DNA of 64,000 nt from Plasmopara viticola. Lineage: Eukaryota > Oomycota > Peronosporomycetes > Peronosporales > Peronosporaceae. Location of the stretch: assembly GCA_001695595.3 (NCBI GenBank), contig MBPM02000081.1, positions 62,001-126,000 on the forward strand. The letters are read 5' to 3'. Of this stretch, positions 44,024-54,699 are shown in pieces; positions within the stretch are counted from its first letter, which is position 1; every line of letters starts with the position of its first letter. The position numbers and the translations under genes are program-made. A model generated the notes under the pieces. That model was not told where the DNA came from and made no database searches. It saw nothing but the letters and a program-made list of their open reading frames with translations.

Positions 44024-44098
44024 GGAGCTGAAGAGACGACTGGCGTACGCTACGCTTAGAGTATTTTATGGTCTGATAAAGGTTTTATGACCCAAGTC

Positions 44099-44146
44099 TA
44101 CCGGTACAGCGTTTGGCGCAAATATAACCGTACAAATTCACCGGTA
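44099..44146 (-). promoter_or_regulatory. E4 upstream TACCGGTA box pair
   Basis: There is an exact TACCGGTA at 44099-44106 and CACCGGTA (one change) at 44139-44146, 40 bp apart, with GGCGCAAATATA between them as in the other E genes. Confidence 0.6.
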
Positions 44147-45199
44147 CGACATAGCGCTCAATATCAAGATGACACGCTTTTCTCCTGTTTTGATCGTCAC
44201 AACCATGGCCTTGACGTTTGGCTTTTGCACGCACTTAGCGCCGGTGATTTTTGTGCAAGCCGTCAGGTAAGCGTTCACACAAAAGCCGTCGATTCTGTGG
44301 CCACACTACACCCGTGAGGTGTTTCAGTTTGCGCTACTTCAAGCCCTCGCGCGAGCTAAGCTGTCTCTTGATCAATGATAGGCACGTAGACAGGAATTGC
44401 ACCTACGGTATGTAAAGCGCTTGTGCTTTCTACTTCGATTTCATGATCTGATCAATGGACGAGTCGGTGGCATTAAGACCATTTAGTCTCAATTACACAC
44501 AACAGCAAAAATCTACAGCCCCTCGTTTTGTTGCTAATTTGTTCGCGCTCGTTTGCTGGTGGCTTCTTTGTTAAAAACAAAGGTCAAGTGAACACGCAAC
44601 GAGAGGTTGTTGTGTGAGAGCAAAGTTTCCAAGGCTATGAGCTGTATTGCTCTTACGTTCATCAATAGCCTCAAAAATTGTCAACACAATGCTATAGCTT
44701 GCAGTAAAAACTCCAACTTTTTGCTTCTGCGTGCGTGTTGTTAATATGCCATGTCATTTGGGAAGACGAAAGATAATCCGTTCAGTATTCACATAAACTT
44801 TAATCTTGCAAAGCAAATAACTAATTTACGACTTGGATTAGCACAATTTTAGCCATCTCACGAGCTTACAATAGCCAGAAGATCGACGGCTTTAGTGAAA
44901 TATCCTTCCTGACGAGTTGTTACAAATAGCGTCAGTCGCTAAGCGCATACGACAAACACGTGTCATGCCCATGGGCGAGTCGATCAAAATGGCAGGACAG
45001 CGTGTAATTCTGGCCTCAAGTGTCGCGTTCTGATCAAATTGCAAATCTGTATATAGCAAAATTCGCGTAGTTGGAAACTCCGGTTTGAGAAACTTATCTT
45101 TAGTATCATATATTGGCAATAGGTGACTGACTCTGTAAAAATAGTGGTTTGCAAAGCTCCGCCATCACTAATTTTTGTTTTTCGGCATAGTTTCCCTTT

Positions 45200-46000
45200 G
45201 TCATCTGCAAATTACGCGGCGATTCTGCTTGTCGTCGAGGCCATTCTTCAAGTAGCAGTAAAATTCGACTAAGCCGAGGCTATACAAGCACCTGACGAAA
45301 TTTTTTGGAGTCTTGTGGCAATACTACTGAGAAGCTTCAAAAAGGGCTCTTCGAGATAGTTAAACAATAAAGGACAAATTGAAGCTCTCCACGGGTAGTT
45401 AAGAGCAAGGTATTTTTCTAAAGTATTCTTTTGAGACTCGATCATGTGATCGAGAAAGTTGCGAGAGAGGCCATCAATGTGTAGGAACAATCAATGTCTG
45501 AAGCCAGGGCATCTCTCGGGTGTCTAGTAGACGAGAAATGTGACTGACATTTCACAGAGAAGATGTGCAAGACGTTATACAATTTAGGAAGATTGTTGAG
45601 GTCAAAGACAGCGACCCACAGGGTAGGTCTAGTATTAAAGTCACCAACGCAATGGGTGAATGGCTAGGCGACGTTACCACGAATTGGCTTTGACCAATCT
45701 CGCTGTCCCGCGAGACATCCACTCACTTGCTGAACAGCGGGTCCGATAAGAAAGAGGAAGGAATTTTTCGGCCGCTGCAGGCTATATCGCTGAGCAGTAT
45801 GATAATTTGCTATGCGAACAGCGACATTGCTTTTGTGATCTGTGCGAAAAAAAGTTGGTCTAGAAAAGTCATTGTTATAGTGCGCTTTGCACATTTTCTC
45901 GCGACGTATTGTGTCTTGCTTTTACAATCAGTGTCATGAAAATTCCGTGGACAAACAAATTTGGAGATTCGATTCGATATTTTCACGACCACGGATCGCT
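45200..46000 (+). pseudogene. ORF2 family remnant in E4 unit
   Basis: The start codon is gone: where other copies have the ATG this one reads TCTGCAAATTACGCGGCG. The following sequence aligns with the E1 copy (20580-21250) and with the open frame at 39321-38845, including the block AGAAGCTTCAAAAAGGGCTC against AAGAGAACTCTTTCGAAAAG. Multiple stops show it is dead. It diverges from E4. Confidence 0.45.
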
Positions 46001-48433
46001 TGGCAAATTTAATTTAAGATCGGAAGAACCATTTGGATGTCCAAATACATTGGACAAAGTGCTCTGAGCTTAAAGCGCAATTTGCTCACAAAGTCATGGA
46101 GATCTCTTCTACAAGATGGCTCAGCCTTGGTTTAATGCGAAGATAGTACTGAAAAATGTAAGCTACGAGCGCGAGTGTAAGGCTGAAGTACCATACTTCA
46201 GTTTTCTGCCATAAGGCAATCATTTACGAAAGAAGCGTCTATTGTTTAGAGACCCAGATTGCGACTGCGTTCAACAATATTGCAGGAGCCGTTCCAGCGA
46301 CTTTCACCGCGGAAAACCGCGCTACTTCATAAGAAGCTCATGGTGCTCGTATAATTGTCTCTTCTTAGCAACGCACTCATCAAGAAGTGCCCCTGACCTT
46401 GGCAGTCATAACGGGGTGGAGGGCGCTGCTTTTGCTTTTTTACCTTGCGCCTCACTGTGGGACCGCTTAACCCCACTCAAAAACTGCTCTGAGTTTGGCC
46501 GAGAGCATTTGGAAAAACCATTGACCTTACGACGATTGAAGATAAGACGCATTCGTTTGACCTTTTGAATTTTGTCTGATCGACGATAGCTTATTTTAGC
46601 GAGGACTTTTACAGCATTGGGAAATCATATTTATATCCAGGCTAAGCTGGCAGCTCATAGTGCACGGTCTTGTAGTATCAGCCTCTCAGCCTCATGACCA
46701 ACATAACGCTGACTACAGGAACTGTATGACTACCCGTACTCGTCTATCTAACAACAATTGAGCACTAAAGCATCGCTTCAATGAAGTCGGATATCTCAGA
46801 ATTCGAATTAGTCTCGATGACTTGGAGATCGTATTGCTTGCTAATAGCCATACAGAATATGTTGGGGCGCCGATATCGTTTTGAAAAGGTGATTGGTTCC
46901 CACCGGCTTGTTTGAACATAAAATGCTCGATGTAACGATGTTAACAATTATCAGAATACCACCTTCTTGTAGTCTTTGATATTATATTCCTTACATAAGT
47001 TTTTCTGTTACGTTTATACCGCAATATTTTTGGCCGATCTTGCATTCAATTTCCTGCTCATTACCTTCAGCCCGCTTTTTGCAAAGCCAGATTTCTTTTA
47101 GGTATGGAGACTAATCTTATGCTAATAATCTGTGAAAGAAGCACTTTTCAGTCTCCTTTTCACAAATCTTAAAGCCTTTGTACCTCAAAGGGCTAGCAAA
47201 ACTCTAGGATGTATTACTTGAACTGTGAAGTGCCAAGAGACGCTTGGATTGCACTCTTGAGTGCACATTTAAGCATCAATTCACCAATGTGAAGCTATAG
47301 CGCACATGCTGTGTGGTGTGTCTCCGGGCACATGCTTGACCTTTTTCGTCGATTTGCCTGTTACAAATTTGTCTGTTGTTAATATCAGTAAGCAAATGTT
47401 CTAAACTATTACATCATTTGCGAAGACGCACTAGCAAACCGCGGGTCTCTACCCCACACCATTGTGTTCGGAACTCCATTTGATTTTTACATTACCTTTT
47501 TCCTGGTTGTTTTGCAGCTGTACTAGATGAAGCAAATGTCAATTACATCATATTGCTTTAGTGGCACACGTGCACTATGCATTATTCTTCAAAAGCTTAA
47601 AGACATCAAGGCTCATGAACTTTGAACGTCAATAAAGAGCCTGTATTTTGGCAGGATCTGTAAAGGAGCTGACATATGAATTTAACTCTCAGACGCGTCA
47701 TTCAGATCCTCGCATATTTGGCTACCGCAGGTAATCCCATACATGATCACTACCTTGTATATGCGGAACCGCCAATATATAATGGTAGTAAAAAATAATA
47801 TTTCTCTCGGTCCAAACCAGGTACCATAAGGTTTTGAAAGTATTTTGTACATCAGGTGTTTGTCTTTGAAACAATGACATGGACTAATCCTCCAATCTTC
47901 TTTATGGTAGAAGAGACAGCAGTAAATTTATCTTATCACTCTAAGCGATGCAGCTAAAAACGTTGCTGAGGATTTCATCACTTTTAATTTGGCATCATCC
48001 ATCGCCTATGATATGCAATCAAGCCAATAATTATTAGACTGGCATCAGTTTTGTGCACTACACCCATCTATTGGCTTTTTAGTATTAGCTTAAGAGCTAT
48101 GTTCCGGAAAGAATGAAAATCATCATGACATTCTTCGGGGTAGTAGGACGTATCATCGCCGTTCTCGAAGGTGCTTGGCCTGAGAAGCCTACACGAAATA
48201 TTAGAGATTCGAGCAAGCACTAGGAGCTTCATCACTATTTACTTCATCGTCAGTAGCTCCTTTTCATTCGTTCCGTCTAGAAGCTACAAGCTATCTATGA
48301 TTTAGCCTGGTTACGTTCTCCGCGTCGCGAAGCCGATGACATTCCAAAATTAATTGTAAATGACGCTGAATATATTTGTCTCGTTCGGCAGAGCAGAACT
48401 GTTTAAGGCTCACATATAGCAGGCTGGTGCCGG

Positions 48434-48523
48434 CTCTTTAAATCCTACTTCAATTATCTGTCAGTAGATCAGACAGGTCTCTGTCTGATCTACTGACAGA
48501 TAATTGAAGTAGGATTCAAAGAG
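48434..48523. repeat. Near-perfect hairpin, 43-bp arms
   Basis: Arms 48434-48476 and 48481-48523 are reverse complements with a single mismatch, separated by the loop GTCT. The inner 36 bp (48441-48476 and 48481-48516) pair perfectly. The equivalent place in the E3 unit (about 34635-34665) has no such palindrome, so it arose after the duplication. It is not inside a gene and lacks a U-rich run typical of a bacterial terminator. Confidence 0.95.
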
Positions 48524-48760
48524 TGGGTTGCAAGACCCACATAATCATTACTGTACCAGTGCATATAGTTGCCTATACCTAACCACTTTTGACATGGCGT
48601 AATCCTGGTCGAACCCCATATCTGCGTACAAATAGCCGAGAATCTTGCCTTTTTAATTGTCGATGTTCACGAAATAAGTATTGGATTCCCATGACCTCAA
48701 ACAGCAGACTTAAATCCACAGTTATTAAATCAGCAAAGAAGGACGTACTACGCGAGCTGA

Positions 48761-50900
48761 ACTTGCCGTATTTAAAAAACCAAATGGAAAATTGGCAAAT
48801 GCTCATTCTTACAACTAGTTGATGGCTTTGTTAATGGGGTCATGTGTTGTTGGATTCTTGAAGCCTATCACTAGAAAAGGTGAATTTGACATTGAAGAGC
48901 AGAAAATAGCTCGCATTATTAGATCTTTTGTATACATGGAAAGGCATGGATCAGTGTACACTATCGAATTTCCCAAGATGATTCTAGCTTTTACGTCAGC
49001 AATCGATCCAACTGTGAAGGTCATGGCTCATAGAGGCAAAAAAACCATCCCCGCCACAAACGTTTTACGAAATAATGTTGTTTCCAAAAAAAATAGCGGT
49101 CTTAACGCCGGGACCGACTCAGCGTGCAATCTCAAGGGCATATATTAGGTAACATCGAAGTTGTTGTTTCTCATGATATATCCTCGGTGATGAGGTACGA
49201 GTAGCCTCCTCTAGCACACCGGCAAATCCAACGGTGCTTTTGTGTAAAGTACGCAGAGAAGCAGGAGTCTCTATAGGCGACATGGGCTTTTTCAGAAGTA
49301 GCTCGATTATCGCACCTCACAGAATTCGTTGGAGTCGTTACGCCGGTGAAAAGGATTCTCTACTATCATGAATCGTCAACACCAAGCGCTTCGTAGAAAG
49401 GTCGTGGTCTTTTGACTGCAAGTTGGGGTAGCCCGTTAGTCAATCCCGGTTCTTGTGATTTTATTGCGTGGCTTTATATTCTACCAAAGACGAGGTTTCG
49501 CAGAGCTGAGCTGTCTTTACCCAGTCAGGTGAGCGAATTGTACATTTTGCTTACGAACGTAGAGTGGTTCCTTTTTTTAGTTTCGATTTTGTTTAAACTT
49601 CTGGGATTTTTCCATCTCAAAATACATTTTTTAATCGAATAGTATTGATTCCAATGCATATGAGCACGCAAGGTCATCCAATATCGAAAAGAACTCTGGC
49701 TTCTAACGACATTATGTGGTACCGCTTAACGACATTACGAGCACGCACCTTACCGCCGCAAGATCCACTGGAACAAAGGATCTTTTCACATTAATCTGCT
49801 CTAGATGCCACGTGGGTAGAGTGGCCTACGAAGAGTCGTAGTGAAGCGCATAGTAGATGTCGGTAAGTAAGAAAGTCATTTTTTCTTTGTTGGATCCGAT
49901 GTTTGCGACGAACGTCGGTACCCATTCTCAAGACGCATCTTTTACTGCATTGGTGCCTTTAGTCAATAGGGGTTCTTGTGTACTTTCTCAAGGGTTATCT
50001 TCTTGACCGAAGATTCTTCTTCATGGTAACATGATAACATATTGGCGATTATGCCAACAAAGATAGTCTTGGCTCCTGTAAAACGCCATAAATTTCCCTG
50101 TCATTTTACTCAAAGCATTTCGCATGGCTCGTAGCTTTGACGCCGAGTAAAACATCTTTTAGGACGACTCCTCGGGACAAGAAGGACTTTTGACAGCCTT
50201 GTTGTTAGCGCGGGGCTTTTTTTCATCCTTTGCAGACAGATAATAAAAAGTACATTTGCTTAAGTATATGAGGTTCTCTTCTTACTTTCATCGCCTAAAG
50301 GTGGAGGTGTCGAGGCACGAAGACAGTTGGCCCACGTCCAACAACACGGTGAAGTGAAAATTACTTGTCACCAAAACTTCACTAGGCTAATTGTCAGTCT
50401 TTCTTACAAAAAAATGGCCTTCGTTATAACTAGATCGACTTTCTGTTAGAAAGAGTCGAAAGTGATGAATAGCACGAATCTGTTTGATTTTGCATGTTAT
50501 CGAAGTCTCCCTGAGAGGATCGATCGGGTAGTTGCATACATCCAAGTTTTTAATGAGAAAGCAAGCTTCGCGTTCTTTTATTTCTAGAAGGGTGGTGACA
50601 TCTGGTGCACGACAAGCTTTCTATCGATATTTATACCAGTTTGCATACTCAATATTTCGTTAGGTACTTAGACAAGCGAAGTTTCAATTTGATTCCAAAA
50701 TTAGTTTATTTATTGAGACAATGTAATATTTTAGGATACATTACTCTTTAATTTCACACTTTGGCCCCATAGGACAAGAAATAGTGAAGCGTCGCTCATC
50801 AAAAGATTATATTTTCTCTAGTAAGGTTCTATGCACGTCATAGGCGCCCGGCGAAAACCGCCTTCTATATATATGTCAATGAAAATGTGTGGCCCAACCA
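48761..50900. other. Intergenic DNA without supported genes
   Basis: A 109-codon + frame (48819-49148) has no recognisable family and no matching copy elsewhere. The rest holds only short frames. Confidence 0.45.
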
Positions 50901-51835
50901 ATATAACGGGCCCTGAGGCGTTACATTTTATAACCGGCTTCATGTTATAATGAACAAATGACCGGTAGAAGGAAATGAAGCTGTTTTTAGGCCACATGTA
51001 TCAGGCGATTTACTCATACCACCTTATGCAATTGACAGTTCAGATTTTATTGTCGTCGCGTGGACTAGATCTCACTATAAATTTTGTTTTGTGTGCGAAG
51101 CATAGGCATACTCTACGCAGACGAGAACAGTGTAGTATATGTCTCACTCACATCGCTACTCAGCTCTCATTCAACGCTGTTCCTTTTGCAGTACATACTT
51201 GTGGCTTCGTGTTTTTCGTAATCGTAAATGCTGATTCCGTTTAAGAAATCGCGGCGATGTTCTGCTTGAATCGCAGAGCTTAAACAAACCGAAGGTCGCT
51301 AACTCGTGCATGTCGGGCACTCGCAGTTTGACACGAATTGTGGGAAATTTGAATTCTTTGTCGTTGAAAAAAGAATAGCCCTTTTTTTTAACAGAATACA
51401 TCTAAACACCCGCAAATATTGTACGCACTGTACACATTTTACATCGCTTAAGCATTTATGAAGATCATGTAAAAGCTTTGACCATAATATTGAGAACGAG
51501 TTTAATTTTTTATTACGAATTAGGGATACCATGAAAAGACATAGCTTATAGTGGACAGAGTGTTATCCGTACACTAATAATATGTCCATTTTGGTAGCCG
51601 GTATGTATACTGAGTATAAATAAAGCCTAGGTAGGCGTTGTCAACTACATCGCTAATCTTTATGTCACCATCGAAGTATACCTCGCACATCACAACATCA
51701 CTAGAGTAGTTTCCAAATGCTCGGAAGAGTATCAAATACCCGTTAGTAGTCATGTGCGACATTTTTGCTGACATGTTGTTCTGGACCAGTAAGATCAAAC
51801 TTAAAAGTACTTTTGTTGCCAATGTGACTTAAAGT
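50901..51835. repeat. Orphan copy of the E1 downstream flank
   Basis: Matches 17085-17320 (TTACATTTTATAACCGGC and TTCGTAATCGTAAATGCT blocks). A single GACCGGTA lies near 50961. No effector coding remnant is adjacent, so the unit was lost or rearranged here. Confidence 0.45.
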
Positions 51836-52318
51836 TTGTATGTCGCCCACGACTGCTTCAAGTCGTATTTCCCGCAGCTTAAACTTTGTATACTTATGAA
51901 AGTACCTTTAACACTGGGCAACTTGCTGAATAACAGCGAAATAAAATTTGTTTATTTTCAAACAGTAGCAATTTTGTATTTTACGGTATCTCTATTCGGT
52001 GTTACATTCAGCTTGCAAGCTTTGATAGATGAACAATATAGTTACGTAGAATATCAGTACTCACATACTAGGTGCCTAATGCCAGCTTTGACGTCATTCG
52101 AAAAAGTTGATAGAATTAAATCTGATACGATGACGCCTTTTTCATGCAAATGTCGCTCACAGATGACTACTCGCGGTGTGTCTTTAAAGCTTCAAGTACG
52201 AAGAGCAACAGGTTGTTGCGACGCGTCAGCTACCTCATCAAAACAAAAGCACAAATCTTATACCTGCGCTCTAATTTTACGTTTCTCATCCCTGACTGTG
52301 TGTGTGTCATTATACTGA
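51836..52318 (+). pseudogene. ORF3 repeat-family member, longest copy
   Basis: A 160-codon open frame includes FQTVAILYFTVSLFGVTF, shared with 24154-24441, and LTSFEKVDRIKSDTMTPF, shared with LTSFGRVDRTESNAVTSF in the minus frame at 56288-56506. Two independent partners matching at protein level argue for a real ancestral gene with a hydrophobic segment followed by a basic, Cys-containing region. The label TTG start is arbitrary; there is no clear ATG context. The protein family is not recognised. It may be a pseudogene or part of a transposon. Confidence 0.4.
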
Positions 52319-53093
52319 GACCTAGCCATCTTGGAGATGTGTTGCTTAGGGCAATTTGAAATGAAAATTGCACTCTAAGCTGACGACCTTAAATACTTTG
52401 TTCAATGTGGCTATCCAAACATATAAAGCCTAAAAGGGCCATGCAATCGCAAAATAGGTTTGCTAAGCGATGCGTGAAAAAAAATTAAGCCGAAATTGAT
52501 ACATTGCTAAAGCATGGGCTTAGCCGCCGTGAAATCGCGCTAAAGCAGTGGCTTTAAATATACTGACTTTTTCGCGCAGGTCGCACGAAGCGTGTCGCGG
52601 TCCGTAAAGCAAATGATCGTACTGCTCGACGAAATAACCTGCAGCGGCCAATTTATATTTCTCCTCTCCCTCATTGTACCCATTGTACAGCATGTGAGTA
52701 GATGTTTGCAGGATAGCGATATGGGTCAGAGCCTTCCAATGACAAGTCATATAACATTCCGCCCATTTTGCTGGTGACTTCATTTTACTATTCTACCCTG
52801 TGGGTCGTCGTCATTGACTTCAACCTCTCTTTTAAATCGTTTATCTCTCTGCACACCTCCCTCGTGCAGTTTCAATCACCGTGCTTGTCTGTCCAAAGTA
52901 TTAGACAAGTGAGGGATGCTCGGGCACTTGGTTTCGTTACCGATTGTTCCTCCGCATTAACGACCGTCCCCGTAACTCTCTCAGCCACGAGATTTATTAG
53001 ACAACCTACTCATAGCAAGACATGTTGCTCTTCAACAACTTTAAAGAGCCTCAATCTATCTTAATATCAAAGCTATCTCGAACAGAGTGTTAA
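52319..53093. repeat. Decayed ORF2 body and 3' flank of the E5 unit
   Basis: Aligns on the minus strand with the region 38490-39300 (blocks near 52540-52690 and 52780-52870). The segment just below 53094 (GCTATCTCGAACAGAG) matches the same place in the E1 unit. No long frame remains. Confidence 0.5.
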
Positions 53094-53222
53094 ATCATCT
53101 GAGTAGTTTTGCCACTAAACGCCACACTTTTACTGTCAGGTGCTTGCATAACCTTGGCTTGTCCGAATTTTGCATGTTGGCCCCGCCGAGAAGCGCAATT
53201 CCCACGTAATGTTCACCGCACA
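53094..53222 (-). pseudogene. ORF2 family remnant in E5 unit
   Basis: A 42-codon frame starts MCGEHYVGIALLGGANMQN and then stops. It is homologous to the starts at 20563 and 39321 and diverges from E5 with 1478 bp between starts. This is about 0.3 kb more than in the E3 and E4 units because of the SINE. A TACCGGTT lies about 190 bp upstream, at 53416-53423. Confidence 0.5.
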
Positions 53223-53399
53223 TGCAAACAACAAAAGAAGAAATGTACCAAATATCCCAAAATTAGTGATGTTAGAGCTTCACAAATTACTATCTACAGA
53301 GTCAGTTACCGAAGATGATGTGAGCGACAACTTTCTTTCAATTGACACGATTAATTACGCGCTTTAGCCACGAAGATTTGCCTTTGGTCAGTAAACGAT

Positions 53400-53600
53400 G
53401 CCTGGTACGCTATTCTACCGGTTTGTTTGTCACGACAATGATCTTGACGTGTGCATGTCGTATGCCCTTAGCAACCGGCGATAGTTGTGAAAGCGAGTCA
53501 AACGAAGCATTTCACTGAAACCGCTGATCTTATGGTCAATGAACATACGTGGGATAATTGAAATTGCTCTCGTTTAAGTGTCAATTTACTCAAGTCCCTA
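53400..53600. repeat. Second copy of the box-proximal block in the E5 unit
   Basis: TACCGGTTTG is followed by TTTGTCACGACAATGATCTTGACG and TGCCCTTAGCAACCGGCGATAG. This resembles the block after the boxes in the E3 and E4 units (31050-31140, 44190-44250). It sits upstream of the ORF2 start, suggesting ORF2 once used a related promoter. Confidence 0.45.
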
Positions 53601-53804
53601 TGCAAGATGAAGCTCATGCGAAAAAATGCCTTCTCTGAAAGAAATATCTGTCTTTGCTGTGATTACACATGACATGGGCATATTTAAAACACTTACGTAT
53701 TAGCACTTAATGTTAAGAAATCTTGCAAAACTCAATTAAGTACAGCATAAGAAGACATCAAGTTTATCAACCAAGAGGCAGAACTTAAAAGCACCTCCCT
53801 CGAA

Positions 53805-54085
53805 ACGACTCTGTGACTTTAGAACCAGGAGGTGCTCGATTCGAAACCCGTAGGATTCGATTGGAGATAGGTCACCCAAGTGAACGAGCAATTAAACTTA
53901 AGGAGTGACTGCCCTACAATACTTCGTCCAATTGGGTGTGTTATAGCTAGATGAACTGGACGATCTTCTGACCGATAAATTATCAATATGGAATGAGAAG
54001 AACGAAAGTCGGTCCCGATAAGGGTAAAAAGCTACCAGCATCCTGCGCTAGAGACAGCTTAGTCCTGGCGCGTGGGCTTAGTAGC
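53805..54085 (+). mobile_element. tRNA-like SINE candidate in E5 unit
   Basis: This is a diverged copy of 19616-19927 in the opposite orientation, matching the opposite orientation of the unit. GATTCGAAACC (53838-53848) stands at the box-B place. The conserved CCTGCGCTAGAGACAGCTTAG lies at 54042-54062. It occupies the same point of the unit as in E1, implying one ancestral insertion before the E1/E5 duplication. Confidence 0.5.
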
Positions 54086-54572
54086 TTAAACCTAAAAACC
54101 CTCGGTATTCTACAACGATTTTCTCGTTGCGTGTCTACTTGGCATTTCTTAGTAACAGAAAAGTCACCAGCGAAAGGGTGTAGACAATTCGGCAACACAA
54201 CGGCTTCAATTTTTTTAGCTGCAGATTCTACTTTTGCGTGTAGTTGAGACTGACTAGGCCAAATACCACCGAGATGTCCATTGATCAAATTATGACGCTA
54301 AAGCTAGGAGCAAGGGCGCTTTAAATAAGGCGCATATATTTTATACTTGCCTATGATTAATCCAGAGACAGCGTAGCTTGCGCAGCCGAGCACAAGAACT
54401 TGAAGTAGCGTAAACTGAAGTACTTCAGGGGTGTAGCATAGCCAAAAGACCGACGGCTTTTGTATAATTGATTGCTTGACAGATTGCGCGACTACCGCCA
54501 AGCGCCAAGCGCGAAAACAATCGTCAAGGCCATATTTGTGACAACCAACACAGGAGAAGTGCGTGGGTGACG

Positions 54573-54662
54573 TACCGGTAGATATGGACGGGTATATTTG
54601 CGCCAACATACTGTACCGGTAGAACTGGATATTATTAAGTTTATCTTGTTATTCTACCGGTA
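54573..54662 (+). promoter_or_regulatory. E5 upstream triple TACCGGTA array, exact 41-bp period
   Basis: Exact palindromes lie at 54573-54580, 54614-54621 and 54655-54662, each 41 bp from the next. TATATTTGCGCC lies at 54593-54604 between the first two. The last box ends 38 bp before the ATG. Palindromic sites at a near-integral number of helical turns suggest cooperative binding by dimers on one DNA face. The factor is unknown. Confidence 0.7.
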
Positions 54663-54699
54663 ATCATCCGTGGCGTACGTTAGTCCTCTCTTCAGCTCT

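Larger units (their letters stand above)
44024..48760. repeat. Segmental duplication, E4-unit copy (partner 30897-34920)
   Basis: Collinear with the E3-unit copy, but it keeps the ORF2 body (45200-46000) that E3 has lost and has gained the hairpin at 48434-48523. It also aligns with the E1 unit (19046-24130) once the SINE and the MULE are removed from the latter. No functional gene is visible in it. Confidence 0.8.

Noticed and set aside
48819..49148. 109-codon + frame as a gene
   Set aside because: No domain, no homologous copy, no promoter boxes, and an equally long frame on the opposite strand.
54670..54699. In-frame upstream GTG starts that would lengthen E5 (54670) and E6 (62232) by ten codons
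   Set aside because: The region is the conserved leader of all paralogues, the signal peptide would be displaced, and the ATG at 54700/62202 aligns with the family start.
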